Source: Dicyema japonicum (lineage: Eukaryota > Dicyemida > Rhombozoa > Dicyemidae). From it: a stretch of 64,000 bases of DNA. A program made the position numbers and the translations under genes. The stretch lies in NCBI GenBank assembly GCA_011109175.1, contig RDEW01000019.1:779823-843822 (forward strand). Reading direction: 5' to 3'. Shown here piece after piece: positions 10,390-25,120 of this stretch. Below the pieces are notes generated by a model. That model had not been told where the DNA came from. It made no database searches and saw nothing but the letters and a program-made list of their open reading frames with translations. Positions within the stretch are counted from its first letter, which is position 1. The number at the start of each line of letters is the position of its first letter.

Positions 10390-10980
10390 GATTAAATAGA
10401 GGTACATCATCCATTATCCAGGCATTTAGCATGTCAAGGTTAATTTGTATTCTTTCTGTGGCCTTCTGGATGTCCTGATCCCGCGAAGCTAACACAATAT
10501 CATCCGCATAGGAAAATAGAACATCATTATCAGATTTAAGAGTCGGAAGATCAGCCAGAAAGAGGTTAAATAGAGCAAAGGATAAAGGAGATCCTTGAGG
10601 GACTCCGTTGGGGAGGAGCCGTGAGATTGATTTCAGTCCTCCAAGGCAAACACGTCCCCTTCTTCCACTTAGGAAGTTAGTGATCCAAAGCTTTAGCTTC
10701 CCTGGGATCTCCGATTGAAATATTTTTCTCGATAGAATCTTCCTCGAGAATGAGTCAAAAGCTTTATGTATGTCGATCTAGCAGCATTGTTTTTAAGTTT
10801 CTCGGCTTGGTTGTGAATCCGACTCGAATGAAGTCGCCAATGTTTGCAAGTATGTAGACGTGGATCTCTAATTTTTTAATCCATGTTGAAAAGGCCTCTC
10901 TGGTAAAAATTCTTTTATTCTCCCGAGCACAAGTTTTCCAGGATTTTTGACACCTCACAAACTTTCAATTTATTTCCCTC
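10390..10980 (-). mobile_element. APE-class LINE fragment: RT domain up to YADD (copy A)
   Basis: The minus strand reads SKILEKLVLGRIKEF-like, SFSRKILSRKIF, KLKLWITNFLSGRRGR, LLPNGVPQGSPLS and LFSYADDIVLASRD, closely matching the LINE at 48712-51649 (WLANFWSGRRGR, EVPQGSPLS, SYADDV). It stops just after the catalytic box. It lies downstream, on the same strand, of a piece that begins at YADD (11014-11850), so the two pieces are in the wrong order for one element. Confidence 0.75.
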
Positions 10981-11013
10981 ACTTTTCAATAAATAATTGA
11001 GTGAGATCTTCTT

Positions 11014-11850
11014 TCAAAAGATATTTATTTTATTATCCCAGAAATCACGAGAAAGAGGATAAAAACGAATTGTCTTATTAAGTGATCCCAGTGTCCATAC
11101 CGTCCTCCTTTTCCTGCAGTTAGTTTTGGAGTCCTGGATTAATCTCCACAGCGGGGAGGGTTTCTTCTCATATCTCGGGCAGGCGTCCATATATAATTTG
11201 ATGTCCGACCCGAGGGGATAGTCAGAGGACTTTGCCATTTTAAGGAAGTCCCGGTGACATTCCGTAAGGTATTCCATGATTGGGGAACGTTTAGTGTTCT
11301 CCGTAGAAACGAAGTGGAAGTCATTTTCGACGATCTCAATAGTATTGAGACATCGATTTTGTAAAACTTCCAGCTTGCTCTGTGCTGATAGTGATAAAGG
11401 GCAATCCATGCAGCACAGGCGTACTCGATACTCGGCAGAACAAATTGTTTGTGAAGAAGCTCTAACGGTGGGCGAGAAGATATTGGAGAGCGAGTAAAAG
11501 CCTTGAGACTTTCAATTTTCTTTTGGATCCTCGCGGTTACTAGGTCCACTTGATGAGTAAATGTGAGGAGGGGATCCAGGATGACTCCAAGGATTGAAAG
11601 CGTCTTTTTAATGGGAAACGGGGAGTCATACAATTTTATTCGTGGTGTTACCCGTATATCTTTTCGTGCTGAGGTGAACGTCATTACATGTGACTTTCCT
11701 GGTGATATATTCAGACGGTTCTCAGGAACCAAAGACCCATCAGGTTTAGTAGATCTTGCACGGACCGTGTCGCCTCCTCGATTCTTCGATGTTTCACTGC
11801 GACCACGAGATCATCCGCATACGATAAAAGAATTGTGTTTTTGGTGGTTC
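11014..11850 (-). mobile_element. APE-class LINE fragment: YADD to RT C-terminus (copy A)
   Basis: The minus strand reads YADDLVVAVKHRRIEE, then KSHVMTFTSARKD, LSILGVILDPLLTFTHQVD and RIQKKIESLKAFTRS, and ends ...IRFYPLSRDFWD. These are the thumb and C-terminal region of Jockey/CR1-type LINE polymerases. A frameshift sits near 11740. An imperfect direct repeat of GGAAAGTACAAGATTATCT occurs twice at about 11866-11924. Confidence 0.75.
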
Positions 11851-12189
11851 AAAGATATGAAGTGGGAAAGTACAAGATTATCTGAGATTTCGAGTTCCAC
11901 AGTTGGAAAGTACAAGATTATCTTTAATCTTTGAATTCTGCCAAAACTGAGAAATTGAGGTATTCTGAAAGTTAATTTCATAAAATGTATTATTTTTGAG
12001 ATCTATTCATTCCTCTCTTAATTCGGAATCGGAGTTTAAAATTTTGGATTTGAATGAATCGACCATTCACTGAGGAATATTAAAGTTTAGCAAATCCTGA
12101 AAACTAAAAAGAAGTTCAGATTTGGGGGACTTAGAATAAACCCAAATGATAAGAATCTGCTTTAATAATTAGGGACTCAACTTATCACG

Positions 12190-12600
12190 AAGAAATTTAT
12201 TTCACGCTACACAAACTAACTAATCACTTGATCCTAGCACGATCGATCAGGGACATCATCTTGGCCCGATGCTTCTCCTTGATCCCACACAAGCACGTAT
12301 CCGTCGCGTGACTGGACCTTCGCAGTCACGACGGCGCGTTCCATGATTCATTCATATCATGGCTTCAAGAGGCATTGGTGGCTAAAACTCTCCAGAAATC
12401 CAGCGTTCCGTGATTTTGGAGGCTTTTTTTCGGCTAGCCTCGATCTTCAAGACATTTATCCAAGAGATGAACGGGCCCGAGATATCACATACGTAAGAGA
12501 TGCATGGTTCAATGTATTGTTTGTATATATCTTTGATTTGTCTATGATATTTTATTTTTTGTAAGGTGGTGACGTGCCTCGGTTCTTGATTAAATAACAA
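12190..12600 (-). mobile_element. LINE C-terminal fragment at the duplication breakpoint (copy A)
   Basis: Minus-strand IYKQYIEPCISYVCDISGPF resembles the KQFVLPSIEYACAAW region of LINE polymerases, and CLCGIKEKHRAKMM follows downstream. Homology with copy B (28320-28659) ends at 12531, inside this fragment. Confidence 0.5.
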
Positions 12601-12604
12601 TTTA

Positions 12605-13555
12605 GTATAATGTCTAGAAACAAAAATATTAGATATTTCCCGTCTGAAGCTCTTTACAGTTAGAGGTATATCAAATGCCTGATCGAGGAAGATACTTTAT
12701 GGTGACCTTGAGATATTATGTTTCTATTTGATATCTATAAATTTTCATGTAGCCTCGAAGAGAACCACAGAAAATGTAGAATAATATGTCTACCAAATGA
12801 TTCGAAGCATTATGAACTCGGATTCGCTATTCATTCAAGATTGTCTCCTTGAATGTTCTCATTTGTCGTATGAGTGACAGCATTGGTGTCACCCAAACAC
12901 GTCTAAACGATAAATATCACTCTTAAAGTTACATGACAACAATAATTTTTTATGCACCACACCGCGGAAGGGTGACGAGAGATCATCCAACTGGACAACT
13001 TTAACTCGGAGATATCGAAAACATACAATGAATACGACTCGCCCTTTATGCTAGTTGTCCTAGGAAACTACCTGAAAACACTTAAAAGTAGTTGAAATCC
13101 GCAGATTAGTTAGACTTATTGAGACTGGTAGCTAACAATCGGGGAGCTTGAAGGAAATTGACATCTAAAATTGTGTCTTTCGTTCACATAAGGAGCTACA
13201 AGCATTATGGCTCTCGTGAATATTGTATATTGACTTTAGTATTAAGCTAGCGTTTGTTGATTAAGCACTATAACGATTATTTAGTGCTGAGGATTGAAAA
13301 ATTTGTTCAAGTTTATTAGAAATTTAGTTAATTTATAAATTTGAATAAAAAAATAAAATGTTTCATTAAATTTAAACATCAATTAATGAAAATTTTGTCA
13401 TTAAATCATCAGGAAAATGGAATAATTATAGTGCGTGTTGTTGCTTCTTGTTGTTAGTCACTTTTTTTCTTTTCTTAAAAACTAATCAATTCCCGCTTAA
13501 AATGCCATTTTTATTTACTAAAATATTTATACTAAATTATTACAATAATGCTACA
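12605..13555. other. Unique spacer upstream of ISWI
   Basis: No gene or repeat recognised. AT content rises toward 13300-13550, and the ISWI promoter and 5' UTR must lie here. No TATA or initiator could be assigned with confidence. An upstream ISWI exon cannot be excluded, because AATAG directly before the ATG at 13560 would also serve as an acceptor. Confidence 0.3.
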
Positions 13556-13559
13556 ATAG

Positions 13560-16759
<3,200 letters not shown>

Positions 16760-16764
16760 TCTGT

Positions 16765-17095
16765 TAATACATTTATGTGATTTATTAATTTGTTTCCTTT
16801 AATTTGGTCATTTTGTTATCTATTTCTTTTCTGATGAGTAATCAAGTGAGAGTGTCTCAGGCCGACGATCACAGTTTTTCCAATTTATGACTTAGGAAGT
16901 GAATTTTAGATAACTTATGCACACAAAAAAATCCAAAAATAATTTATTTTTAAAAATTAACTAAAATGAGTCTGGCTCGTTTGTTTCTTCTTTGAGTCTG
17001 GCTCTCCGTAGTAAATAGTTTGGACCAGTCATTAATAGTAAAAGGAAAGCAGATTCAATTCTCACATTATTTTTAGTTAATAAAGTTTAATTTTC
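16765..17095. other. ISWI 3' flank, no gene
   Basis: AT-rich. ISWI 3' processing should occur within the first 100-150 bases, but no single signal stands out. No ORF of note. Confidence 0.3.
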
Positions 17096-17099
17096 TTAA

Positions 17100-17178
17100 A
17101 AAAAAATTTGCGGTCCGCGAACCAATTTTTAATTGTTGATCTGGCCTGCAGACCAAAAAAAGTTGAGAACCACTAATT
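17100..17178 (-). mobile_element. hAT-like transposon terminus
   Basis: The reverse complement reads AGTGGTTCTCAACTTTTTTT..., followed by a segment containing GCGGACCGC, the terminal pattern of many hAT and hAT-derived MITE elements (CAGTGGTTCTCAA). A similar end with related flank occurs at 32480-32505. No transposase and no opposite terminus were found nearby. Confidence 0.4.
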
Positions 17179-17179
17179 T

Positions 17180-17638
17180 GGACCATCACGGGCTGAGTTC
17201 AACCGAGTTGAGATTGTTGTATTGACACGCATTTCATAAGAAGTAATATTTTGAATGGAGTTAGTTTTCAATTTTTAATTTTTTCATTTCAAATCTTCGG
17301 CATAAACTATGTGGGTGCACGATCTCATTATGTCGTTTGGTATATTCTGAATTATGGATTTTATAAAATCTATTTTCTTAGTAATCCACAGTTTTATTTG
17401 TGGCTTTACAGAAGACATTTTAAATTAGGATCTCAAGGCATAGCTTCAGATTTAGGGAGATATTCCCTTTCTTAAACAACGTATCAAAAGTATACTGTCA
17501 GAAGAAAAATCTAGTGCAATAATGTTCCTCGGTCGGAATGGTAAAGGAAACCAGAAAGACTCCATATGCGAAATCAACATTGTGAGCCCCTGAAGTATCT
17601 CGGAACAGCTTTTGAGAAATCTGGGAACACACTGTGCA
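17180..17638. other. Spacer between hAT-like end and duplication copy B
   Basis: A 74-codon ORF at 17251-17475 is hydrophobic but has no recognisable motif. I see nothing else. Copy B starts at 17639. Confidence 0.25.
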
Positions 17639-17708
17639 ATTTTAAACTCAAAAGGAAAAAAGCCAACCATGCGTTATTGTTTATGAGGAATTGAGACTCG
17701 AAACAAAT

Positions 17709-17988
17709 ATGTTTTTATTTATTTTTTTCAAATTCGATCATTCCATCATTCCTTTATGGACTGGAAGGATGGTATTACACTGCATACAAAGAGCGTTTTA
17801 TCTTACTTTTGAAAAATCGAGGAGAGCAGGATCAAGATTGCCCTACAAAAAAAACTCAACGAGAAGCTAGATGAAGATGAAAATTTGCTAGTATGTCTAT
17901 CAGAGATGCAGCAGAAAAAAGGATGGAAAACTACCTGAAAAGAGATGCCATCATTGACTTATATGTTGCAGCACAGAATGAACGATAA
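17709..17988 (+). pseudogene. Broken copy B counterpart of the 71-352 ORF
   Basis: Aligns with 71-352 of copy A but has single-base losses (for example near 17755, 17810 and 17893) that shift the frame repeatedly. No continuous reading frame survives. Confidence 0.4.
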
Positions 17989-18529
17989 GAAGGATCTGAG
18001 AGCGAGAGAAGAGTCGAAGCGTTTGCAGGACTAGCGGCATGTGGGCAAATAACTCCTTCTTTAATTTTTCCTTGTTAATAAAGTTGTTAAAGTTAAAAAA
18101 GGCGATTTTAATAATTTTAGTTGAGTCTTTTCTTTTTATATTTAAATGAATCTTTTTTTTCTAAGAATGAATTTTGAATTTAGAACCTAACTTTATTTTT
18201 TAATTTTCTTTATTTGATTATGTCCGTTAATTTATTTAGGCATTTACGCTGTCATAGGTGATGACATAGCATGTGAAACATGAAAAAACCGTCGGTAGTG
18301 TCGAGTCACCCTCGGTCGACCAAGAAACGCGGAGCGTCCAAAACAAAGTAATCCTTCATGGTCACGTTTTCAGAGGTCCCTAGGTTGATACAAATATTTC
18401 CAGATTCAGTTACGTAGTGGTATTTATAGGAGACATCAACCTTCTCGAAGAAAATTATAGAGTGCAAAATCGTCACCTGTTGCTACTACGTTCGAGATAA
18501 TCGTTGTATGTTAGTGAGTTTCTCGAAAG

Positions 18530-19195
18530 CTCTTTTGCCATGAGCATATGACTGCTTAGTCTTTCGTTGGTGCTGTACTCCTTATCCGTTTTATTTTTTC
18601 TATTCACGTTTCCTTTCCCACTACCCCTACTCCATTCGAAGGATCCCCAAAATTGGATGTTTCCTTTCCTTCCCTTTCCGTTTGTTTCGGATGGACTTGT
18701 ATGGGACATTGATGTATGTCTCTGCAACCATGGAAACTGGATTATTTTATTCATTTGGAACTCTGGGGTCAAAGAAAATGAAATAAACTCAACGGTTAAG
18801 TGATTCCAGTCATCTTCCTCAATTAGCAGTCCCATCTTATGTCTATATCCCTTCATCGTACCCATTGTAGTCCGGAAACGCCTTCTCCCATACTTGCACA
18901 ATAGAACTTATGGGTCAACCGACTTTCCTTAGTCTGGGACTAAAATATACTGCTTTCTTCACAAAAGTTGAGGAATCCGATTCCGCATCTACGATGGCAG
19001 CTTCCGTGGGTAGGACAATCCATAATTTTGTATTGCCAACCATGCGAAATTTCGACCAGTAGTTGATTCAGTGGAGCATTGCATCTGACAGCGCAAATTT
19101 CCACGTGGTAAAATATATTCCACATCCGATGTTTCTCGGTACTGTGTCATAGGCTTTGTTTATAATGACAGAAAACGACTGCATTGAAGAGTCGT
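18530..19195 (-). mobile_element. LINE 3' end plus RT fragment (copy B)
   Basis: Counterpart of 905-1560, with the same KAYDTVPR motif on the minus strand. It differs by several single-base changes and ends at the point where copy B lacks 1.56 kb present in copy A. Confidence 0.5.
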
Positions 19196-19419
19196 GAGTA
19201 AAAATAAAAAAAGAAAAATGAGTAAAAATTTTATTATGTTTTAATTTCATAGAAAATGTTTTTCAACGATCATAAGAGGATATTGACGTGGAACATATTT
19301 CAGATGTTTCAGGTAATTATTGTATAAAGTCTGCTAGAAAACTTAGATGCAGATAATTTTGATCTGATTTTTTTCCACCAAACTTAAATTCAGACTATTT
19401 GAACGGATGAACAAAAGAA

Positions 19420-19921
19420 TGACCTTTCATCAGTCAGAAAATGATTTTCAATTGGAAAAGAGGTATTTTTATAAAGAATTTTAGATACGAGTTTTAAAAG
19501 ATTATGGGACAATCCATCAATATAGTTGAGCATATTTGAATCTTCATATGAAGAACCAAGTGAAGTTATTCAAATTTCAGTTATGTCCACTAATTTTTCA
19601 GCTTATTTCTTGTTTGGATTAGATCTCGCGTTTCAGCATCAATTAGGTGTGATGGACGTTGAGGACGACCCATCGAATGTATCTTTTGCGAGCTCGGAGT
19701 ATAATCTCGTTAAGGTATTCGACAGCAGCGTCGATAGATCCGAAGTTCTCTATCCGAAAGGCCTGAAGGTGTTGTTCGATAAAATGTGTGAAGGCCATAT
19801 TGCCTTTGAGAAGTTCACATTGGTTCTCGGAGTGTTCATTAACTTATGTTTTTGTGGAATCCTCATGAAGATCGGGTTATGTTCGGTATGTATTTATGAT
19901 AAAAATTTTAAATTTAAATAA
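19420..19921 (+). CDS. Unrecognised multi-exon gene, copy B
   Basis: The 3' exon is open (FLFGLDLAFQHQLGVMDVED, then KGLKVLFDKMCEGHIAFEKF) after a likely 22-nt intron at 19580-19601. The upstream exon carries TGA where copy A has TGT (Cys), so this copy is also damaged, in a different place. The C-terminus has a hydrophobic segment. It lies 21 bp before EBP on the same strand. Family unknown; it may be a pseudogene. Confidence 0.4.
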
Positions 19922-19942
19922 TAAAAAATTAAATATATTTTT

Positions 19943-20584
19943 ATGGATTCGAGTGTAAGTGGTTACGTGGCGAACACAATGTCACAAACTAAAGTACAAA
20001 TGTACATTGCTGGATCCTCCATTATTATTTCTTTATTAGTCATGATAATAACAAGAAGTAATAAACTCACAAAATTTGAAACATTCAAATCTATTTGGTT
20101 TGCTTTATCGGCATCCAGTCATCTTATTCTCGAACGGTTTTACATAAAAAATTATTCCACATTAAAAGCAAAGTCAGACTTTTTATCACAACTCTGTAAG
20201 TCAATGATTTAACTATATAGGGAAAGAGTACTCACTCTCTGATTCTAGATTTTTAGAGTAATTTGAATTATGTAATTTAGACATGACAGTACGACTGTGG
20301 CGATGGAAATGTTCACAGTTTATGTGATTGGTCCCTTAGCCTTATTCACTTTCATTACAGTGATCATACGGAGTAACAAAGCGTATATTTTGCAATTAAT
20401 AACTTGCATCTTTTACATTTACGGAGTTTTTATATATTTCTACACTGAATATCTACAAGACTTTAAACATTGTAACCAATTTGGGGATTTCATGTATTTC
20501 TGGGTTTTATTTGTATTTGTCAATTCACTCTGGCTGTTCATTCCTCTTTTAATAATTTTTGAGTCCTTCTATGTTCTAATTTAA
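19943..20584 (+). CDS. EBP: EBP-type sterol isomerase, copy B
   Basis: Duplicate of 3822-4463 with exons 19943-20195, 20221-20257 and 20281-20584 and the same 25- and 23-nt introns. Reading frame, splice sites and all catalytic residues are intact. Only two amino-acid differences from copy A are visible (Pro58 to Ser, and Ile to Leu in STIKAK/STLKAK). Both copies could be expressed, so gene dosage is doubled. Confidence 0.85.
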
Positions 20585-20589
20585 AGTTT

Positions 20590-21760
20590 TACTTTTTAAT
20601 ATTAATGTCTTTGTTTTCTGAGCATAGACTGGTTTTCATGTTGATTACCTGCACGTGAGAAACTGTCTGGATTTGTAGCAAACAGACAAACCTTTTTTCC
20701 CTATATTTTGCTTGGTACTGGTACCATCACTAAGCTACCGTTCCCAGATTTTTTTGATCAAATGTGGTGACATTTAACAATAGTTCGAAATCAACCCAAA
20801 GTTAATGTTGACCCAATTGAGCATCAATGGACTTTCCAAAAAATGTATTTATTCATGCAATTTAATGCGGAATTGCTCTAATCCAAGAGACAAAGCTTAC
20901 AACAAAGTCAAAAACTCCACATTTAGGAACACTTTTGTAGTTCGCTCAGATCTAATGAATATATGCTAGTCATACGAGTTCGTTAGTCTCCTCCATTCAA
21001 TGATTCTTATACCATCTTCGCGGTTAACCATCGTCAGTTTAACCTGGAACTCTTCTGGAATCAAAAGCTCTTTAATAAATGGTCTGATACTTGTTTATCT
21101 TTTGCAGAACATTTTAAATATGAATGCTAAAATCTCAAAAGTTCAACTTTGAGTTGTTACGGTGTATCATCTGGTCAGGGAAACAATTCTACAGACATAT
21201 CGTTTTTAAAAGAAACTGGGGTTTTTTTTACTTAAAGGGACTGGAAGTAAATAGATGAGGGTATTTTTTAGAGAAGAGTACACTCAATATTTAATGCGAG
21301 GACTACGTTATATAGCTTCATTAACGAAGAGATGTTTATTATTTAGAGATCAAGGATATTTGCTATTGGTTGGACACGAAGAATTACATTAGGATAGTTT
21401 GGAAGTCAAATAAGAGTTGAGTTAAGAAATGGCTCAATCCCATAGTTGGAAAAATAAAAAGTCGTCTTCAGATAAATTTTAGTAAACGTTGCTGGGGCAA
21501 TAAGTCCTTGATTTCCCTCAATAAACTGGGCCGTATTTCCGCAGAAGCCATGATGACCACCAAACGCGATGGCTTATTCAGTAGGTCTCCATAGCAATCA
21601 TTATTATTATTGAACCAGAAAACCAGTGTCATATCCAAAATAAACAAAATTCAGGTGACCCAGCTTCCCTCAACAGTCTTCGTATCTTTTCTCGGTATTC
21701 CGACTGCGTTCCTGCGCATCGACAACACATCTCAATCAGATCGGCAGAAATAAAATAATT
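20590..21760. other. Non-coding stretch downstream of EBP (copy B)
   Basis: Equivalent of 4470-5640. No gene. Contains the dispersed repeat at about 21605-21740 also seen at 5480-5615 and, inverted, at 60150-60310. Confidence 0.4.
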
Positions 21761-23725
21761 TTTTTTTTATTTTATAAATTATTTTATTTAACAATAAAAT
21801 ATTATTTATTGACAATTGGGAAGAGCGCCTGCTGACATTACGGAGTAAGCGTTTCCGTGGACAACTGCAATTTTAATTTGTTGCCTCAGCCAGACCGCTT
21901 TCCGCACGTCTTTCTTACGGTGGGCCAATTTCCTTTCGATTTCCTTCTGTGATACTTACCGCAGAAACAGACATCTCGATTACCGCTAGTATAAAACGGA
22001 AGCGGTCTCCAATTTCACCATATTTTTAATCTTGATTTTCCCGGCCAGATCGGCTGCCGATCCAGCAGACTTCGCTGAGCTGAGCATCATCGAGTTCGAG
22101 AAAGAATCCACAACAGTGCAGTCCTATACGAGCGATTTTCCTTCAGTGAACGGAAAGATAGTTAACCCATCCGGTCTTTTCCCGTCTCCGCAGTCCGATC
22201 ACGGGCTCGAGCACTGCCGGGAAGCCTGCAGCTTCAAGATCACGCATGACAATGTTGTTCATAACAGCGTGGCTGGGTGCTCTGCCCGCACTCCTTTTGC
22301 ACGAAAGCAGATGCAGCCCTTTGGCATCGACGATCCCTCCACGACGACGAGGGTGTTCGACGCAAACATCGACTCCCAGGTGATGTGCGATCCCAATCCG
22401 AATACAATCATCGTCCAAAAAGGTCCCCAGTGAGGAACACGGGAATGCATCCAACCACACCGCTCCCATGGTTGGCACAAGGCATGCAAGGTGATGCTGG
22501 TTGGCCTCAGACTTTAGCACGTCGAAGATATTCTTAGATTAGATCTCATCCCAGTCTCGTTGCCTCGAATGATCGTTCGGCGTATCTAAACCAGTTTCAC
22601 ACCATTCCCGACGAGCTTCGTCGAAGACTCTTTCCCAAGAAAGTCCGGTTGTAAAACGTAGGATTTCTTGGACCAAAAGGCTTCCACTTGAAAGCGATGA
22701 CACATATGCTGGATAGGCGATCTCCAGCGCCGACCTGAGACCCGTTCCTCCGAGGCGTGTAAAAAGCCTGCATTGACACCAACTCGGCATGTCAAATTGG
22801 ATGTTTAGAAGCAATTCGGCTGATTTTTTCAATGTCCTATCCAATGACACGAGGATGTCACGACGTTGAAGCAGGGAGAAGAACGGAGAGCGTATAGGAG
22901 TTTGGGCAAGCCGATGCTATTCTTCAAAAGGAAAAACGCTGTATGAGCATTGAGTAAAAAGAGTTTCTCAGTAACTCTAGAGAGTTCATCCTCTTTTGTT
23001 AGTAGATGGCTCTGCAGTTCTTTTTCGTAAAGTGGACACCCAAGAAAGTATGTCTGCTCCCTGGGTACGACAGTAATTCCACGTAGTACCGAGTTGAAAG
23101 ACTCCACCATGTTGATAAAATCACTCTCTAAGTATGTGATATTTATTAGCTCCGATTTCTTTATGTTTATATCAAGTTCGAGGTTTCGTACTGCCGGCAC
23201 GGCATGTGATAGAACGTCATTAACTTATCTCCACGGCCCTCCAATCATGACGTCATCAAGATACCAGAGGTTTAGTTCTGTGTTGATAGAGCGGACAATT
23301 TCATCGATGGCCAGTGCGAAGAATAGTGGACTAAGTAGGTCTCCTTGTTGGACTCCAGTCTCCGAACAGATATTCTTGTCCCCGAAAACCAGTGAAGAAT
23401 TGGTTCCGCAAGCGAGGTAGACGAGTGGAATAAGTTCCGGGGCTTGTTTGCTTGTAGTTTCGAAAATTTGATCCCTCCTCAATGAATTGAAGGCATTGCA
23501 GATGTCCAGCTTGACCCCAATGTGTGGGTTTTGTTCGTCTTTTTGTCCAAAAAAACACCTCGCAGCATGCACTGCCGCCTCGCATCTGTTCCTTACACCA
23601 ACCCCCAGTTGGAGGAAGAAAATTCTTCAGATATTCTCGGACAGACAATGCTGCATGCGATTTTTGCTGTCAGTCTTCTTCGACTAACAGCCGGTTTCTT
23701 GTCTTTAAAGACAACAATTAATAAT
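21760..23725 (-). mobile_element. LINE with RT and RLE domain (copy B), decayed
   Basis: Duplicate of 5640-7600 with the same motifs (NAFNSL, QQGDLLSP, YLDD, CKRSAGRAPSHA) and the same inactivating stop in the endonuclease core. A handful of substitutions separate the copies, confirming that the element was already dead before the duplication. Confidence 0.75.
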
Positions 23726-24046
23726 TAATTAACTCAACCATCAATCCAAAGTGGTCCCCGCCGACATTATCGTCTTTGCGTTGCCTCTTACGATTGCAAC
23801 AGAGATCAACTGGAGAAGCCACCGGGTCTCACGTGCGTCGTGGCTTTTTAGTGTAGCTTGGAGTCCAAGTTTCTATAAAAAGCGAAGTGATTTTCAACTT
23901 ATTCCTCCAGTTGTCAGACCACAATGAGATAATTATTTAACGAATAAATGAAACAAATGATTGAAATGCGTCATAGTATAAATTTACTAAAATTTAACCC
24001 CAAAAAGTGCAATGACAATGATTAGTTTTATTAGCAGAATAATGTG

Positions 24047-24809
24047 TTAAACTGTTAGTTTTGTTAAAATTAGTTGACTAGTATTGGTCAATTTGTGCTG
24101 AATTTCTTTTTCTACCAAATAATATAATATTTGACTTGTAGAAGTAAGCAATACAAACTCCTCAACAATCAATCCAACCAAAACCAATGGAATAACGATT
24201 TTTAAAGTATTCGAACCTTCTTTAATTTTATACAAATAATGTTTACTTTTTTGACTTGCTTTTGAGTTTACTTCTTCACCTGGGTTTATTTTAGGAAGAT
24301 CTGTTAAATTAAAAAAAATACCCTTTTCGCAAATATAAGGTTCTGCGCCACGTGATGAGGTGGACCATTTTCCTGTAAATTTCGATATCTTGGCCAAAAA
24401 TCCAAATATTATTTTAATTTTATCCCAATTTGTGTATGTCTAAAGTAAATTATAATTTATAACAGAATTTTTATTGTTTTTTAACAAAATATTTTCATTT
24501 TTACTATTTTTATAAATTCCAATGAGATAATCACTGTTTATTTGACCTAAAATTTTATATTAAATTTACTTTGTAGAAAATCATTTTCTGCTTTGTCATT
24601 TACTTCCGCTGGGTATGCCCCGATTTCATTACATTTCAGAATATAATCATGGCTATTAAGGTGTTCAACTGAGAAGTAATATTCGTGGTTGTTGTATTTT
24701 GCCACCGTATAGTTGTCTTGATAAAAATAGCCAAAATACCTGACTGAATATACTCGAAATTAATAAATATTATTAGAAATGTCATTATGGTTTGAAGTAC
24801 TATTCTCAT
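24047..24809 (-). pseudogene. CTLD membrane-protein gene, copy B, frameshifted in the TM helix
   Basis: Duplicate of 7983-8679 with identical exon-intron layout (introns 24717-24739, 24547-24569 and 24440-24463). One C of copy A (ACTCCTCCAAC) is missing near 24161 (ACTCCTCAAC), so after GLIV the frame reads EEFVLLTSTSQ and runs 20-odd codons further. The transmembrane helix is cut short and gains a polar tail. The ectodomain is untouched. The product could be a secreted or unstable form, or nothing. Confidence 0.7.
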
Positions 24810-24870
24810 TTTATTAATTTACGCTGCAGTTATTTTATACTTTAAAATTTCGTACTTTTTTAAATTTACA

Positions 24871-25120
24871 ATGTACTTTTCAATTGACGAATATCGAAGA
24901 AAATTGTGTTTAGAGGAAGGGTTCTTAGAGGGTCTGTTCCTATTCCACTTGTATTTAATTGTGATAAACCAAATATCAATTTGGAGCAGTCAATACAAAA
25001 AGGATTATACACATGACCCCAGTTAGAGCACCAATTAAAAAATTCCCAAAAAACGAGGGCAAATATTTTTCATGTTTTTATTGTGAAAAATGTTTCTCGG
25101 ATAGTCAACAAAAGCAAGAA
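24871..25120 (+). CDS. Possible small spliced gene (copy B), unrecognised
   Basis: Duplicate of 8741-8990 with no visible change, including the candidate 23-nt intron and the Cys-rich downstream stretch. The same uncertainty applies. Confidence 0.22.

Larger units (their letters stand above)
1..12531. repeat. Segmental duplication, copy A (left end outside window)
   Basis: Base 1 aligns with 17639 and the match runs, with a few gaps, until 12531, where sequence diverges from 28659 onward. The right part (about 8.3-10.6 kb against 24.4-26.7 kb) shows no difference that I can see by eye, while the first 1.5 kb carries many substitutions and indels. Copy A has about 1.56 kb (roughly 1545-3100) that copy B lacks. 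Genes inside: EBP, an unrecognised multi-exon gene, a CTLD membrane protein, plus LINE pieces. The block is in direct orientation to copy B, with ISWI between them. Confidence 0.95.
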
